Of a stretch of 64,000 bases of DNA, positions 17,869 through 28,491 are shown in pieces (positions within the stretch are counted from its first letter, which is position 1; every line of letters begins with the position of its first letter). Both the position numbers and the translations under genes were made by a program. Location: contig JADJFD010000001.1 in NCBI GenBank assembly GCA_016708765.1, positions 744,001-808,000 of the forward strand, in the 5' to 3' direction. Origin of the DNA: Chitinophagaceae bacterium (GTDB taxonomy: Bacteria; Bacteroidota; Bacteroidia; Chitinophagales; Chitinophagaceae). Under the pieces are notes generated by a model that was not told the DNA's origin, searched no databases, and was given only the letters and a program-made list of their open reading frames with translations.

Positions 17869-18792
17869 ATGAGAGATACAAAAAGTCTTTTACTGATATT
17901 ACTTTCATTCGGTTTAGTAGGCACATGGGTATATCATCTCTACGATAAAACAAAATACAGTAAACAAAGAACTGAAATTTATATTAAAGACTCAATCGCC
18001 GTAGCAGAAGGAATTCAGGATTCTTTACACAAACTATATTCTTCTACAATTACTAATCTGGATGCTGAGTTAGATTCGACAAAGAGTAACGCCGGACAAT
18101 TAAAGGGTGAACTCGGCAACAAACTATCTGAAATTAATCGATTGAAAGCAGAAATAGCAGCTATTCTAAAAAAGAATAATGTAAAAAAAGAAGACATTGA
18201 ATTAGCCAGAAAAAAAACTACAGAACTACAGTTATTAGTACAGCAATTAACAAGTAGGAACAATACTGTTGAAGAGGAAAAGCAACAGATAAGTGTAGCC
18301 TTGGATAATGTAAATATTCAGATGAAAAACATGGAAGGCAATGTGCAACAGCTTACAAATGAAAATAAAGTGCTGGCTGAAAAGGTTACAATAGCATCCA
18401 CATTCAATGCTTCTGAAATTTCTCTTACACCAGTAGCAGTTAGAAACGATAAAGAAAAGGAAACAAGTGCTGCAGATAAAGTAAGTAAGCTAGTTGTATC
18501 ATTCGCTGTTCAAAATAATATTAGTGATGAACCTGTTTCAGAAATATATGTAGTAATAACGCAACCAGATGGTAAAGTTTTAAAAACCGATGTTTGGGAT
18601 GCGTTCTCAATTGATACCCGTAAAGAAGGTAAAAAAAGCTACACCAGAAAAGTGAGGTTTGACTACGAAAGAGGTGAAAACAAAAAACTACTTTTTTCCC
18701 TCAATGCTGATGACTATATGAAAGGCAATTATAAACTTCAGGTTTATCATAACGGGTATATGATAGGACAAACAAATAAGGTTCTAAATTGA
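17869..18792 (+). CDS. Membrane-anchored coiled-coil protein with beta-sandwich C-terminus (copy B)
   Basis: This 307-residue paralogue of the gene at 15539 is intact. One transmembrane helix near the N-terminus (LLLILLSFGLVGTWVYHLY) is followed by a long coiled coil (about residues 40-180, for example LAEKVTIASTFNASEISL at its end). The C-terminal domain has KLVVSFAVQNNI, IYVVITQPDGKVL and NYKLQVYHNGYMIGQ, matching copy A strand for strand. It begins directly after the actin-fold gene stop codon, so the two are translationally linked. The coiled coil and domain would sit in the periplasm if the N-terminus is cytoplasmic. Function unknown. Confidence 0.7.
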   Translation: MRDTKSLLLILLSFGLVGTWVYHLYDKTKYSKQRTEIYIKDSIAVAEGIQDSLHKLYSSTITNLDAELDSTKSNAGQLKGELGNKLSEINRLKAEIAAILKKNNVKKEDIELARKKTTELQLLVQQLTSRNNTVEEEKQQISVALDNVNIQMKNMEGNVQQLTNENKVLAEKVTIASTFNASEISLTPVAVRNDKEKETSAADKVSKLVVSFAVQNNISDEPVSEIYVVITQPDGKVLKTDVWDAFSIDTRKEGKKSYTRKVRFDYERGENKKLLFSLNADDYMKGNYKLQVYHNGYMIGQTNKVLN

Positions 18793-18914
18793 TTGCTTGT
18801 TCTCTAACGTTAAATTTCAATAATAACAGCTTACTCTTCCTTTGCATTAAATCAACTACTTCAATTATTAACTTTCTTAAGGGAATAAACAAGTAGAGGA
18901 ATAAATAACCAATA

Positions 18915-18946
18915 CAAAAAAGAAGGTTCCGCCGAAGCGGAACCTT
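18915..18946 (-). terminator. Terminator for the leftward TonB receptor gene
   Basis: A perfect 10-bp stem (AAGGTTCCGC / GCGGAACCTT) with loop CGAA, read TTCG on the minus strand, is followed on that strand by a T-run. It lies between two convergent genes. Confidence 0.85.
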
Positions 18947-18970
18947 TATACTTAAAACCCTATTTTCTAA

Positions 18971-21957
18971 TTATAGATTATAACCATAGCTCATGTAATA
19001 TAAACCACCAACAGCCGGGCTACCGTAACCTGTACGCTGATAATTATTAGCTACGTTTGTTCCTCCAACCCTGAAAGTGCTTTTTGTTCCTTTAGGACGG
19101 TAAGTTACCTGAGCATCTAACCAGCCAAAAGAAGGAAGAGTTCCGCTAACAAAAGTTCCTTCATAAAAGTTATCGTCCTGCCATTTGTAAACTACATTGA
19201 AGCCAATATTGTGACAAACATTATCATTTCTTACTCCAAGATTAAAACGATACTTAGGAGCATTGAAAAAAGTAACCTCTCCAGGAGCTACATCTCTTAA
19301 AAGATCTGAAAATATATTACCATAAACAGAATACCCTTTGTAAACACGGTAATCAATTCCAATACCCCAACCAGTCGATTTCACCGTAGTCTCAGAGTTC
19401 TGTACGTAAGAATAGTTGTTTGATGTAAATTCAGAATATGCACCAAGTTTATTGCCTGTTCTTGATTGAACTACAGCTGTGCTTAATAAGAAATTATCGT
19501 ATTTGCTATAATAGAAATAAGCATCAATCAATATTTTGTTTGATAGAATGCCTTTGTAACCCAATTCATACGATTTTACAGTTTCAGGCTTTACATCCTT
19601 ATAAACAGCTTCTACCAATCTGCTTGAGTCTGCAGGAGAACCATTACGATAGCCAGTGCCATTTGTATTGAAAATGCTAGCAGCGGTATAACCTTTAAAT
19701 CCTGGTGTAGTCAAGTTAAAATAAGGTTGAAACTGAGGTAAACATCCAATCAAATAATTGCTTCTATCTCCACCTAAGGGTAAGCTGATGTATTGATTCT
19801 GGTTTGATGGGAAACGATAAGAAGTCTGATAAGAAAGACGGATATTATTATCCTTTGCAATCTTTATTACTGCTGCCAATCTTGGAGTAAATTTACCTTT
19901 ATAATTTGTTTGCTTATCAAAACGGCCAGAAGCTGTTAAAGTAAGAATATCATTAAATAATTTCTTTTTTAATTGAAGATAGGTTCCATATTCATTAACC
20001 CTTATTGGTTGTACGGTATCTGCAAATATTGTTCCGTTAGAGTTTAGTATCCATTGTTTCCAAGCAGCACCGCCAATTACTTCAACAAAATTTGAAAAAT
20101 TTCCAATGTCAGAAATATTCAATTGCAATTCTGTTGCCCATAATTCAGACCTGTCTTCAAATTTAGAGCCACCTGCTTTATTTATTGGTGTATTTTTAAT
20201 AGAATTGGCGGCCGAATTGAAGCCAGCTGTGCCTGGTTGCAGTCTACCAATTTCCGCATTAGCTCTACTAATTGTATCTAGTCTTAAAGCAGAAAAAGTG
20301 CCATTTGATTGACGGGTTCCTTCAGAGAAAGCAAGAATATATTGTGGGAACCATGATGCTGCCAATCCTGGCAAACCTCCAGTTTGATTGACACTTGGCT
20401 TCCATGCCTCATTAACAAAAGAACCAACCGCATCTCCAATATAAGAGTCGCCGGAGTTTTCCTGTGTAGTATAACCTCTTACAAACCAATTTTTGGCTTT
20501 AATCTCTAATTTATGCTGTGCCAATTTAAAATTGCGGAGAGAATACCTGTTAGCACCAGTATAAACTGTTGTACCAGATCCAAAATATGTGTTGATAGAT
20601 GCTTCAATCTTATCAGTTATATTCCAATGAAATCCAGCATTAATTTTTGCATTTAAAGTATTGTAATCAACAAGGCTTTTCTCTTGATAACCTGTTCTTG
20701 TAACATTGGTACTTGTTCCAAAATAATTTCTGGTAAGGCCCAAATAAATTGGTGCGTATAATTGTGCTGCTGGCTGAAGTTGGGCAGGGAACAGACCAAC
20801 AAAACCTGCTACTTGAGCATTTGTCGGATATTGGGGATTCCCTAGAAATGTGCCAAAATAATTGTTGGCTGAAGTTTGAATGTTTACTGTATTAAAAGAT
20901 GCTGCTAATACCCCTCCAACAATTGTTTGATTTAAAACACCTGCAAGTTGTCCAATATTGATACTTCTTTCATCACCATAAGTATTTATTCCATTATAAC
21001 TTGGCGTATTGCCGCGGTTACCCGCTGCAACATTACTAATAATACCTACTTGTTGTTTATTATCATAATCTTCTGCTTGCCAATCGCTACCTCTGATAAG
21101 CTCTGCTGAAATTCGGAATGCGAATTTATTATTAAACTGCTTTGCCCAACGCATCGCAATATTATTGTAAGGTGCCGGCTTTCTTTGCTTGCTATCTGTA
21201 TGAGAAATACCTTGCTTTACATTGAAACTAAAACCGTCATATTTAAACGGATTTTTACCGGTAATTAATATAGTTCCGTTCATTCCTCCAGATCCATACA
21301 ATGCTGATGATGCTCCAGACAAAACTTCAATATTATCAATATCAAGGTCGGTAAGACCAACAATACTACTCACCGAAAAGTTAAGACCGGTGCCTGATTA
21401 TCCATGCCATCAACTAACTGGTTAAGCCTTGTGTTACCACTGCTAACAAATCCACGGGTTGTTACTGAACGGAAAGTTAAACTCGCAGTGTGTACATCCA
21501 CACCTTTAAGGTTGCTGATTGCTTCATAAACTGAAGGAGCGGCAACGTTTTTAATAAGTGATTGACTCATCCGCTCAACCGTTACCGGCGATTCCAAAAT
21601 CTTTTGAGGAGCTCTTGTCGCTGCGATAACAACTTCCTGTCCCAAAGCATTATTTACTTTAAAATCTACATCAATAGATTTCGAAGCATCAGAAACAGTA
21701 ATATCTTGGCTCTCGAAACCAATAGAGCTAAACGAAAGTACTACTGGAAGTTTGTCCACTTTAAGACTGAACATACCGTTTGAATTGGTATAAGTTCCTT
21801 GTGTAGTTCCTTTTACAACAACAGATACTGCTGGAACTATTTCCTTAGAAGTATTGTTTGTTACTTTTCCAGATATGGTAAAAGTTTGAGCATTAGCGGT
21901 AATAAAAGACATACAACTAATGATAATGGCAGCTAAAACGTTATAACGTTTTCTCAT
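18971..21957 (-). CDS. TonB-dependent outer-membrane receptor (frameshifted)
   Basis: The gene encodes an active-transport beta-barrel of about 995 residues once a one-base loss at CC (21387-21388, plus strand; three needed) is corrected. A signal peptide ends at ITANAQ. A carboxypeptidase-regulatory-like domain follows (FTISGKVTNNTSKEIVPAVS), and then the plug. The plug includes RGFVSSGNTRLNQLVDGMDN and, after the break, DIDNIEVLSGASSALYGSGG. The C-terminal two-thirds is the 22-strand barrel with many alternating aromatic strands and ends MSYGYNL. No susD-like gene is adjacent, so it is not a glycan PUL receptor; the substrate is unknown, with siderophore or peptide possible. Confidence 0.9.
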
Positions 21958-22126
21958 AATTAGGGATTTAAGTTTTGGAATTAGGCGGAAAAATAAGCAT
22001 TGTAGTGTTTATCTAAAAATTTAATTTTTAAGGGTATATGGCCAAAACTTTTTTCAAGCTAGGGTAAGTTGTTGAAACCTCAGAACTCCGTAGATTCGCT
22101 TTTCTAATCATTTCACATTTTCTGGT

Positions 22127-23059
22127 ATGAGTACATTTTCTTTCCCCGGTCAAACAGCCTTTTATAGCGGAAAAGTAAGGGACGTTTACACCATAGAGAA
22201 TGAACTATTGGTAATGCTCGCCTCCAACCGAATTTCTGCCTTTGATGTAATTCTGCCCCGATCTATTCCATATAAAGGACAAGTTTTGAACCAGATTGCT
22301 GCATATATGCTAACTGCAACTAAAGATATTTGCCCCAATTGGCTAATAGATGTGCCAGCACCGAATGCTTCATTTGGCAAAAGATGTGAACCTTTCAAGA
22401 TTGAAATGGTGGTAAGAGGAAACCTTACAGGCCATGCCTGGCGAACTTATTCATCGGGAAAGAGGGTTTTATGCGGCGTCGAAATGCCGGAACGATTAAA
22501 AGAAAATGACTACTTCCCTACCCCAATAATAACGCCAAGTACCAAAGCATCGGAAGGACATGATGAAGATATATCTGCTGAAGAAATAATAAAGACAGGC
22601 TTAGCTTCTGAAATAGACTGGAATATTTTAAAAGATTATACGCTCAAGTTATTTGCAAGAGGTAAAGAAATTGCGGCAAAACAAGGATTGATATTGGTAG
22701 ATACAAAATATGAATTTGGGAAAATTGGCGATGCTATTTATTTAATGGATGAAATACACACCCCAGATTCTTCAAGGTATTTTTATGCGGAAGGGTTTGA
22801 ACAAAGACAGGCAAATGATGAAAAGCAAAAACAGCTGAGTAAAGAGTTTGTAAGAGAATGGCTTATTGAAAATAATTTTATGGGAAAGGAAGGGCAATCA
22901 GTTCCTGAAATGAGTGATGAGTGGATTGACACTATTTCAAAGAGATATATAGAATTATATGAAAAAATAATTGGTGAAAAATTTTTGCCGGTAGAACTAA
23001 ACGACGATGAAACATTTGAGCTAATCACATCTGCACTTAAAAAAATACAGTATAAATAA
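22127..23059 (+). CDS. purC: Phosphoribosylaminoimidazole-succinocarboxamide synthase
   Basis: PurC joins CAIR with aspartate using ATP to give SAICAR in purine synthesis. The 310-residue protein has AFYSGKVRDVYTIENELLV at the start, SNRISAFDVILPRSIPYKG, then MVVRGNLTGHAWRTYSSGK and LVDTKYEFGK, all family hallmarks. It is the longer yeast-like form common in Bacteroidota. No other pur gene adjoins it, so it is monocistronic. Confidence 0.97.
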   Translation: MSTFSFPGQTAFYSGKVRDVYTIENELLVMLASNRISAFDVILPRSIPYKGQVLNQIAAYMLTATKDICPNWLIDVPAPNASFGKRCEPFKIEMVVRGNLTGHAWRTYSSGKRVLCGVEMPERLKENDYFPTPIITPSTKASEGHDEDISAEEIIKTGLASEIDWNILKDYTLKLFARGKEIAAKQGLILVDTKYEFGKIGDAIYLMDEIHTPDSSRYFYAEGFEQRQANDEKQKQLSKEFVREWLIENNFMGKEGQSVPEMSDEWIDTISKRYIELYEKIIGEKFLPVELNDDETFELITSALKKIQYK

Positions 23060-23089
23060 AAGCCGCCACCAAATTATGGCAGCGGCCTT
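23058..23089. terminator. Bidirectional hairpin between purC and the lipoprotein gene
   Basis: GCCGCCACC and GGCAGCGGC pair with a two-base internal mismatch around an AAATTAT loop, with A-rich and T-rich flanks. Both neighbours converge on it. Confidence 0.6.
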
Positions 23090-23106
23090 ATTCTTAGTTA
23101 TCAGGG

Positions 23107-23535
23107 TTATTTCTTTTTGATGGATGACACTTTGAAAACTCTTTTTGCACCATCACCTTTTCCATAAATAGGGCAATAATAATCCAGTGCATCCTGAGCT
23201 TCTGTATATGTTAACCAATAGTCAGTAACAGTACCAGTGAATACAAAGTCGCCGGAGTAATTGTACATATCTCTTGTACCTCTGCTGCTGAAGTTGCCAT
23301 ACACAATTGTTCCTTCAGAAGGTTTGTAACCTCCATAAGAACGAATAACGTTGTAGCCATAATAGGTTTCTACAATATAATAGTTACAGTAACTATCACT
23401 ATAAACTACTTCGCCTTGCTCCTTGTTTAACCAGTGATTTTGATTACCGGTAACAATTGTGTTATCTCTGTAGCAACTGCTTAATAAAACGATAGCCAGA
23501 ACAAAGACTGAGGAAAGTGTAAATATTTTTTTCAT
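23107..23535 (-). CDS. Tyr-rich small lipoprotein of unknown function
   Basis: The 142-residue protein has a signal peptide with lipobox LLSSC. The mature part is rich in Tyr and Gly (YCNYYIVETYYGYNVIRSYGGY) and predicted beta. Three further cysteines could form disulfides in the periplasm. A beta-barrel-like or lectin-like small domain is possible. No family was recognised. Confidence 0.6.
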   Translation of the reverse strand: MKKIFTLSSVFVLAIVLLSSCYRDNTIVTGNQNHWLNKEQGEVVYSDSYCNYYIVETYYGYNVIRSYGGYKPSEGTIVYGNFSSRGTRDMYNYSGDFVFTGTVTDYWLTYTEAQDALDYYCPIYGKGDGAKRVFKVSSIKKK

Positions 23536-23668
23536 AACGGTTCGATTTAAATTGTAAAAAATGTTTTGTCAGTTAACTAATGATAAGATTGTGCCAGAAC
23601 TCCTAAAAGTTGATTTCAGTTTTGTTAAAATGATTTGATTGCCGATATTCACTTTCTGAAAGTTTAAT

Positions 23669-24785
23669 ATGAGATATCTTATTTTATTTTTTTTAACACT
23701 AGAATTGACTACTTCGAATGCACAAGAGCACTACTTGCTTGTGGGTACATACGACTCTCCAAAGAGTGAAGGAATCTATGTTTACAAATTCAATTCTGAA
23801 ACCGGAACAGCAAAAGAAGTAAGTCATATCAAAACACCTAACCCTTCTTTTCTGGCAATTTCTCCAGATGAGAAATTTGTGTATGCTGTTGCAGAAACAG
23901 CACCTCAAGATGGAAAGGGTGGAGACATAGCAGCATTTTCTTTTAACAAAGAAAAAGGTACTCTTACATTTATTAATAAGCAACATTCGGGTGGAGATCA
24001 TCCTTGCCATGTAGAAGTTGATAAAACCGGAGGATGGATATTTGCCTCAAACTATACCAGTGGAAGTTTATCTGTATTACCTGTAAACGAAGATGGCGGT
24101 CTTGGCAAGGCTGTTTCCTTTCAACATTATGGAAGCGGCCCAAATGTTCAGCGGCAAAAAAGTCCACATGTTCATGGAGCTATTATTTCACCCGACAATA
24201 AAACGCTGTTTGTAACCGATTTGGGAATTGACAAGGTAATGCTTTACGATTTCGATGCTACAACCGGTAAATTATCTCCATCAAAAAGACCGTTCATTCA
24301 ATCTGAATCTGGCTCCGGGCCAAGGAGTTTTTACTTTTCACAACAATAATAAGTTTGCTTACACAATTGAGGAACTTTCCGGTAGAGTTGTATTATATCA
24401 TCAAAAAAAAGGAAGTCTGAAAGAAAAACAACGAATCAGCACAATGCCTGCAGATGACAAACGGTTTCCGGGAAGTGCAGATATTCATGTGTCACCTGAT
24501 GGAAAATTCTTGTATGCCAGCAATCGGGGTGAAGTGAATACGATAGCCATATTCAGTATCAATAAAAAAAACGGACAGCTAACATTAATAGGGCATCAAT
24601 CAACTTTAGGCAAAGCTCCAAGAAATTTCAACTTTGATCTTACTGGCAAATTTTTATTGGTGGGCAATCAAAATAGCGATGAGATAGTAATCTTTAAAAA
24701 AGATTCAATAACAGGATTGCTTATAGATTCCGGTAATAGAATTACAGTTGGCAAACCGGTTTGCCTGAAGTGGATAGCTAATTAA
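23669..24785 (+). CDS. Lactonase family seven-bladed beta-propeller (6-phosphogluconolactonase-like), frameshifted
   Basis: Five T at 24328-24332 break the frame; four give a single protein of about 371 residues. A signal peptide ends at TTSNAQ, and repeated propeller blades follow: GIYVYKFNSETGTAKEVSHI, FLAISPDEKFVYAVAE, HPCHVEVDKTGGWIFASNY and SADIHVSPDGKFLYASNRG. These match the YbhE/Pgl-type lactonase family. The signal peptide suggests the protein works outside the cytoplasm on a sugar lactone, so it is probably not the pentose-phosphate enzyme itself. Its 3' end overlaps the convergent trhO gene by eight bases. Confidence 0.85.
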
Positions 24786-25845
24786 TATCCTCCAGCCTTT
24801 TTTTGGATTTGTTAAATACATTTCGGCCTTTGTCTATTCCGGAACGAAGCTTTTTCTGTTCTTCCTCCGGGAGATGGATAAATGCCAAACATTCCTTACT
24901 ACAGGTTGCTTCCATTTTGGTTTTACATTCCTCGCATTGAATAAATAGCAAATGACAGGCATCGTTTACACAGTTCACATGAGAATCGGCCGGTTTCCCG
25001 CATTGATGGCATTTTGAAATGACCTCCTCCGTTACCCTCTCTCCCAGCCGTTGATCAAAAACAAAATTCTTTCCATGAAATTTATTCGGTAATCCATTTT
25101 CTTTTGCCTGATTTACATAGTTGATAATGCCTCCTTCCAGATGAAAAACATTTTTGAATCCCTGGTGCTTCATATAAGCAGAAGCCTTCTCGCAACGAAT
25201 ACCACCAGTGCAGTACATGATAATATTCTTCTCCTTATCAGTCTTCATCATTTCAACAGCCATGGGCAACTGCTCCCGGAAAGTATCACTCGGCACTTCA
25301 ATTGCTTTTTCAAAATGACCAACTTCATATTCATAATGATTACGCATGTCTATGACAACAGTATCCGGATCATTAGTAAGTTTATTAAATTCTTCAGCAT
25401 TTACATATCTGCCTCGGTTTGCCATATCAAAATCAGGATCTGAGATTCCATCTGCCACTATTTTATTTCTAACTTTTACATCCAGCACATAAAAGCTTTT
25501 ACCCCGTCCTATAGGTTTTATTTCAGTAGTGGCCGGGCAAGCATCATCATCAACCGCCACATTAAGCCGGAGACCATCGAGTGGTTCATGTGAGTAGAGA
25601 TAGGAACGAAGCATTTCAAATTTTTCTTCCGGAACACTTATTTGTGCATTGATGCCTTCATTTGCCAGATAGATTCTGCCAAGCACATCCAATGCCTTTA
25701 GCTCCTTGTACAGCTGATTACGGAAAGTCTCAGGTTCTTCAATACTGAAATAGCAATAAAATGAAATGGTAATTCTTGGAGTTGGGTCGTTAAGGATTTT
25801 CTCCTTCAACTCCTTGCGGGAAATGCGATTGTGTAGTTGGGCCAT
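24778..25845 (-). CDS. trhO: tRNA uridine(34) hydroxylase TrhO (rhodanese-related)
   Basis: TrhO hydroxylates uridine at position 34 of tRNA using O2, toward 5-carboxymethoxy or methoxyuridine. The 355-residue protein has the N-terminal acylphosphatase-like domain (ISFYCYFSIEEPETFR, RIYLANEGINAQISVP) and a rhodanese domain with VVIDMRNHYEYEVGHF and the active-site loop MYCTGGIRCEKAS. A Cys-rich C-terminus (CHQCGKP, CHLLFIQCEEC) probably binds zinc. All family landmarks are present and the length is normal. Confidence 0.93.
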   Translation of the reverse strand: MAQLHNRISRKELKEKILNDPTPRITISFYCYFSIEEPETFRNQLYKELKALDVLGRIYLANEGINAQISVPEEKFEMLRSYLYSHEPLDGLRLNVAVDDDACPATTEIKPIGRGKSFYVLDVKVRNKIVADGISDPDFDMANRGRYVNAEEFNKLTNDPDTVVIDMRNHYEYEVGHFEKAIEVPSDTFREQLPMAVEMMKTDKEKNIIMYCTGGIRCEKASAYMKHQGFKNVFHLEGGIINYVNQAKENGLPNKFHGKNFVFDQRLGERVTEEVISKCHQCGKPADSHVNCVNDACHLLFIQCEECKTKMEATCSKECLAFIHLPEEEQKKLRSGIDKGRNVFNKSKKRLEDIN

Positions 25846-25860
25846 GATGTTTAAATTTTA

Positions 25861-25895
25861 TTCCGCCTTTGGCGAAACCCAATTTCAGGTTGGGC
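25861..25895. other. Two small hairpins between the DUF5686 gene and trhO
   Basis: CGCCTTTGGCG is a short palindrome, and CCCAA...TTGGG forms a second hairpin. They occupy the spacer after the DUF5686 gene on the minus strand. Neither has a clear T-run, so a terminator role is uncertain. Confidence 0.35.
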
Positions 25896-25939
25896 AAAAT
25901 TTGTAAAGCATGGCAAAGATAAGTGAAGAATTAAAAAAA

Positions 25940-28420
25940 CTATGGCCAATCGTCTCCTCTTCTTCCACCTAGTCTGGTAAGCCCTATCCGGAAACCGTTT
26001 TGCCAACGTCTTCCGTTAAGATATGATTGAACAAAATCTACCCGAAGCTGTTTAAAAATATTGTCAAGACCCACAAACACCTCATAATAATCCCTTGAAT
26101 TATTTATATAGAATCCATTACCGCCAGTAACAAGGTAAAGATTAAGTTTTCTGAATCCGGGAATCTTATTAGTAATAAATCCTTTTAAATTATATTCAAT
26201 ATGTGCCAATGAGTAAAATTTAGCTGTATTGCTAAACTGATATATAGGTAATAATTGGAAACTGTTCAGGTATTCTGTTGCCAATGTTGAAATATTTCCA
26301 TTAAAGTGATTGTAGTCTGGCAGTTCAACTTTCTTGTTACTTAAAAAACCGCCAACGCCTATCCTATAATTCAAAACACCCTGTAACTTTAAATTAATAT
26401 CATCTTTTATATTAAACTTCCATTTGCTGAAATCAACATCACTATCAAACAGTTTTGGGAACCCATAAGTATACTCAACTGAAAAAACAGGATATTTTGA
26501 ACCGATACTTATTTTCCTGTCAGGTAGCTCAATATACTTTGCTCCGGGTTGCCAGCTTAATCCAAATAATGCTGTAAGAGATTGATGTCGCTTTATATTC
26601 TCTGACACTATTTCAAATGGGTAATTTGGAGTGTACTCCTTGTTGTCTTTCTTACTCCAAGTGTAATCGGTCAGGTTATTCAAAGGGGATCTGTCTTGGT
26701 ATTGAAACCCTGCTACAATGGAAAAACCATCGCCTACATTCTTTCTATAACTTCCTCTGAAGTAAGCGGCTTCATAACTTTTAATTCGATTCTCTTCACT
26801 AAGTAAACTACTAATAGTATTTCCTCTTTCTCCAATCGGGCTGTTATTGTTGAATTGAAAAACTCTTTTGCCTCCTGATAAACTTATTGTGGAAGCATAC
26901 TTTTTACCATACACATAGTTCAACGTAAGATTTGGATTAAAATGCTTATTCAAAAAACCATATCGAAGATTAGGTTGAATTGAGATTTGCTTCCTGCCAA
27001 ATGAAGTACTATCCAATTTTTTTGTCCATTTGAATCCTCCACTAAAAACTAATCCCTCTGCTGGATTAAAGTTAACCTCCTCAATCAATGGAGGAATACT
27101 AACTGAAATTCTTTTTCTTTCTTTTGTAAAAGTTTGGCCTACCAGCAATACACCGGCAAGAGTAAACTTATTCCTTCTTTTATCTAACGAATCGACATAA
27201 GCCGGGTCTTTTCTTAATTGCTCAAGACTATCTTTTTTTCTATAATCACTTTGTTCATCCGTCAATAAAGGCAACGGTCTATTTTTCTCCCAATATTCTT
27301 TGGTTCTTTTATTAGAGCTGTCGGTGTATTTTAAGATTGTGTTATTAAAAGTCTTTTTAGTAAAAGTTGGATCGACATTTATATCAGAGTAAATGTTTAC
27401 AAAACTTCCGTAGGCATCGAAACCGAAAATTTTAATCGAAGGATAAATAACCTGACTACTGATAAACCATGTATCCTTGTCGATTGGGATGTAGAGTTGT
27501 TCAATACGCAATGTATCTAATATCTCCATTTGCGATTGTTTGGTTAATTCTAATTGCACAGAATGTATTCTCCAGTCATCTTCTACAATGTTTATGTAAC
27601 CACTAAAAAGCGGCTCGTATTTCCGCTTGGGAATTACTTTTATACGACTGATAATAATATTATCTTCAAAAAAACTTCCTTCAAATTTATAGCGATAATA
27701 ATTCAACGCATTATCAGAAATAGGAGAAATAAAACCTCTAGGATTCAAATTATTCCCTATGGAAATATTATTCTCATAAAAAGAAAAAAACTGTGGTGCA
27801 CTTAATCCATACCCATCACTCTGTCCGCTTACTTTAGAAGAAACAACTTCTACTTTTACTTTATCCGGCGGGCGGGATGAATATTTAGAAATCGTTTCAG
27901 ACAGGTAAAGCATTTTTCTTTTACTTGTATCGCCATCTTCAAAATCAACAGTTCTTCCTAATATTTTGTTGGGATAATTTCTAACCCGAAGCTGGCCTTT
28001 TGTGTAAACCATACATTCATAAGCTTCAGGCTGATTTAAATAATAAGTTCGCTTCTTAATTGCATTCCTGATAATCTGGTAAGCAGGATCTTCTCCATTT
28101 TTTAAAACAACTTCGCCCAAAACAGTTTCCTGTACTTTCAATATGAAATTGACCTCTAGATCATCATTATTAATTGAAATGGATATTTCTACTTTTTTAT
28201 ATCCTACATATTGACAAGCCAATGTGTATTTACCAGGTGCTAATTTGAGAGAATATACGCCTTCGCTATTTGCATTGGTTCCTTTGCCTGTATTTTTAAT
28301 AAAAACTGAAGCAAATGGCAACGGATTACCTTCAATATCTGTAATTTTTCCTTTCACTTTTTGTGAATAGGCCGTTACAACAGTGAAGACCAATAAAAAA
28401 GGAATCAAGTATTTTATCAT
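25940..28420 (-). CDS. DUF5686 / carboxypeptidase-regulatory-like outer-membrane protein
   Basis: The 826-residue exported protein has a signal peptide, then a CarboxypepD_reg-like domain (VKGKITDIEGNPLPFASVFI). A DUF5686-type region follows with AYQIIRNAIKKRTYYLNQ and YECMVYTKGQLRVRNYPNK. The remainder, from about residue 430, is a barrel-like series of aromatic strands ending in a basic tail. The family is widespread in Bacteroidota, and its members are thought to sit in the outer membrane. No substrate is known. It lacks a TonB plug domain, so TonB-driven import is not implied. Confidence 0.85.
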   Translation of the reverse strand: MIKYLIPFLLVFTVVTAYSQKVKGKITDIEGNPLPFASVFIKNTGKGTNANSEGVYSLKLAPGKYTLACQYVGYKKVEISISINNDDLEVNFILKVQETVLGEVVLKNGEDPAYQIIRNAIKKRTYYLNQPEAYECMVYTKGQLRVRNYPNKILGRTVDFEDGDTSKRKMLYLSETISKYSSRPPDKVKVEVVSSKVSGQSDGYGLSAPQFFSFYENNISIGNNLNPRGFISPISDNALNYYRYKFEGSFFEDNIIISRIKVIPKRKYEPLFSGYINIVEDDWRIHSVQLELTKQSQMEILDTLRIEQLYIPIDKDTWFISSQVIYPSIKIFGFDAYGSFVNIYSDINVDPTFTKKTFNNTILKYTDSSNKRTKEYWEKNRPLPLLTDEQSDYRKKDSLEQLRKDPAYVDSLDKRRNKFTLAGVLLVGQTFTKERKRISVSIPPLIEEVNFNPAEGLVFSGGFKWTKKLDSTSFGRKQISIQPNLRYGFLNKHFNPNLTLNYVYGKKYASTISLSGGKRVFQFNNNSPIGERGNTISSLLSEENRIKSYEAAYFRGSYRKNVGDGFSIVAGFQYQDRSPLNNLTDYTWSKKDNKEYTPNYPFEIVSENIKRHQSLTALFGLSWQPGAKYIELPDRKISIGSKYPVFSVEYTYGFPKLFDSDVDFSKWKFNIKDDINLKLQGVLNYRIGVGGFLSNKKVELPDYNHFNGNISTLATEYLNSFQLLPIYQFSNTAKFYSLAHIEYNLKGFITNKIPGFRKLNLYLVTGGNGFYINNSRDYYEVFVGLDNIFKQLRVDFVQSYLNGRRWQNGFRIGLTRLGGRRGDDWP

Positions 28421-28491
28421 ACGAAACAGATACGGAAAGATAGCATCATTAAGTTTCCTAAAAGATAAACGGAAATACGTTTGGAAAAGTT

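Noticed and set aside
18971..21957. SusC/SusD glycan-utilisation locus
   Set aside because: No SusD-like lipoprotein, glycoside hydrolase or sensor gene adjoins the TonB receptor.
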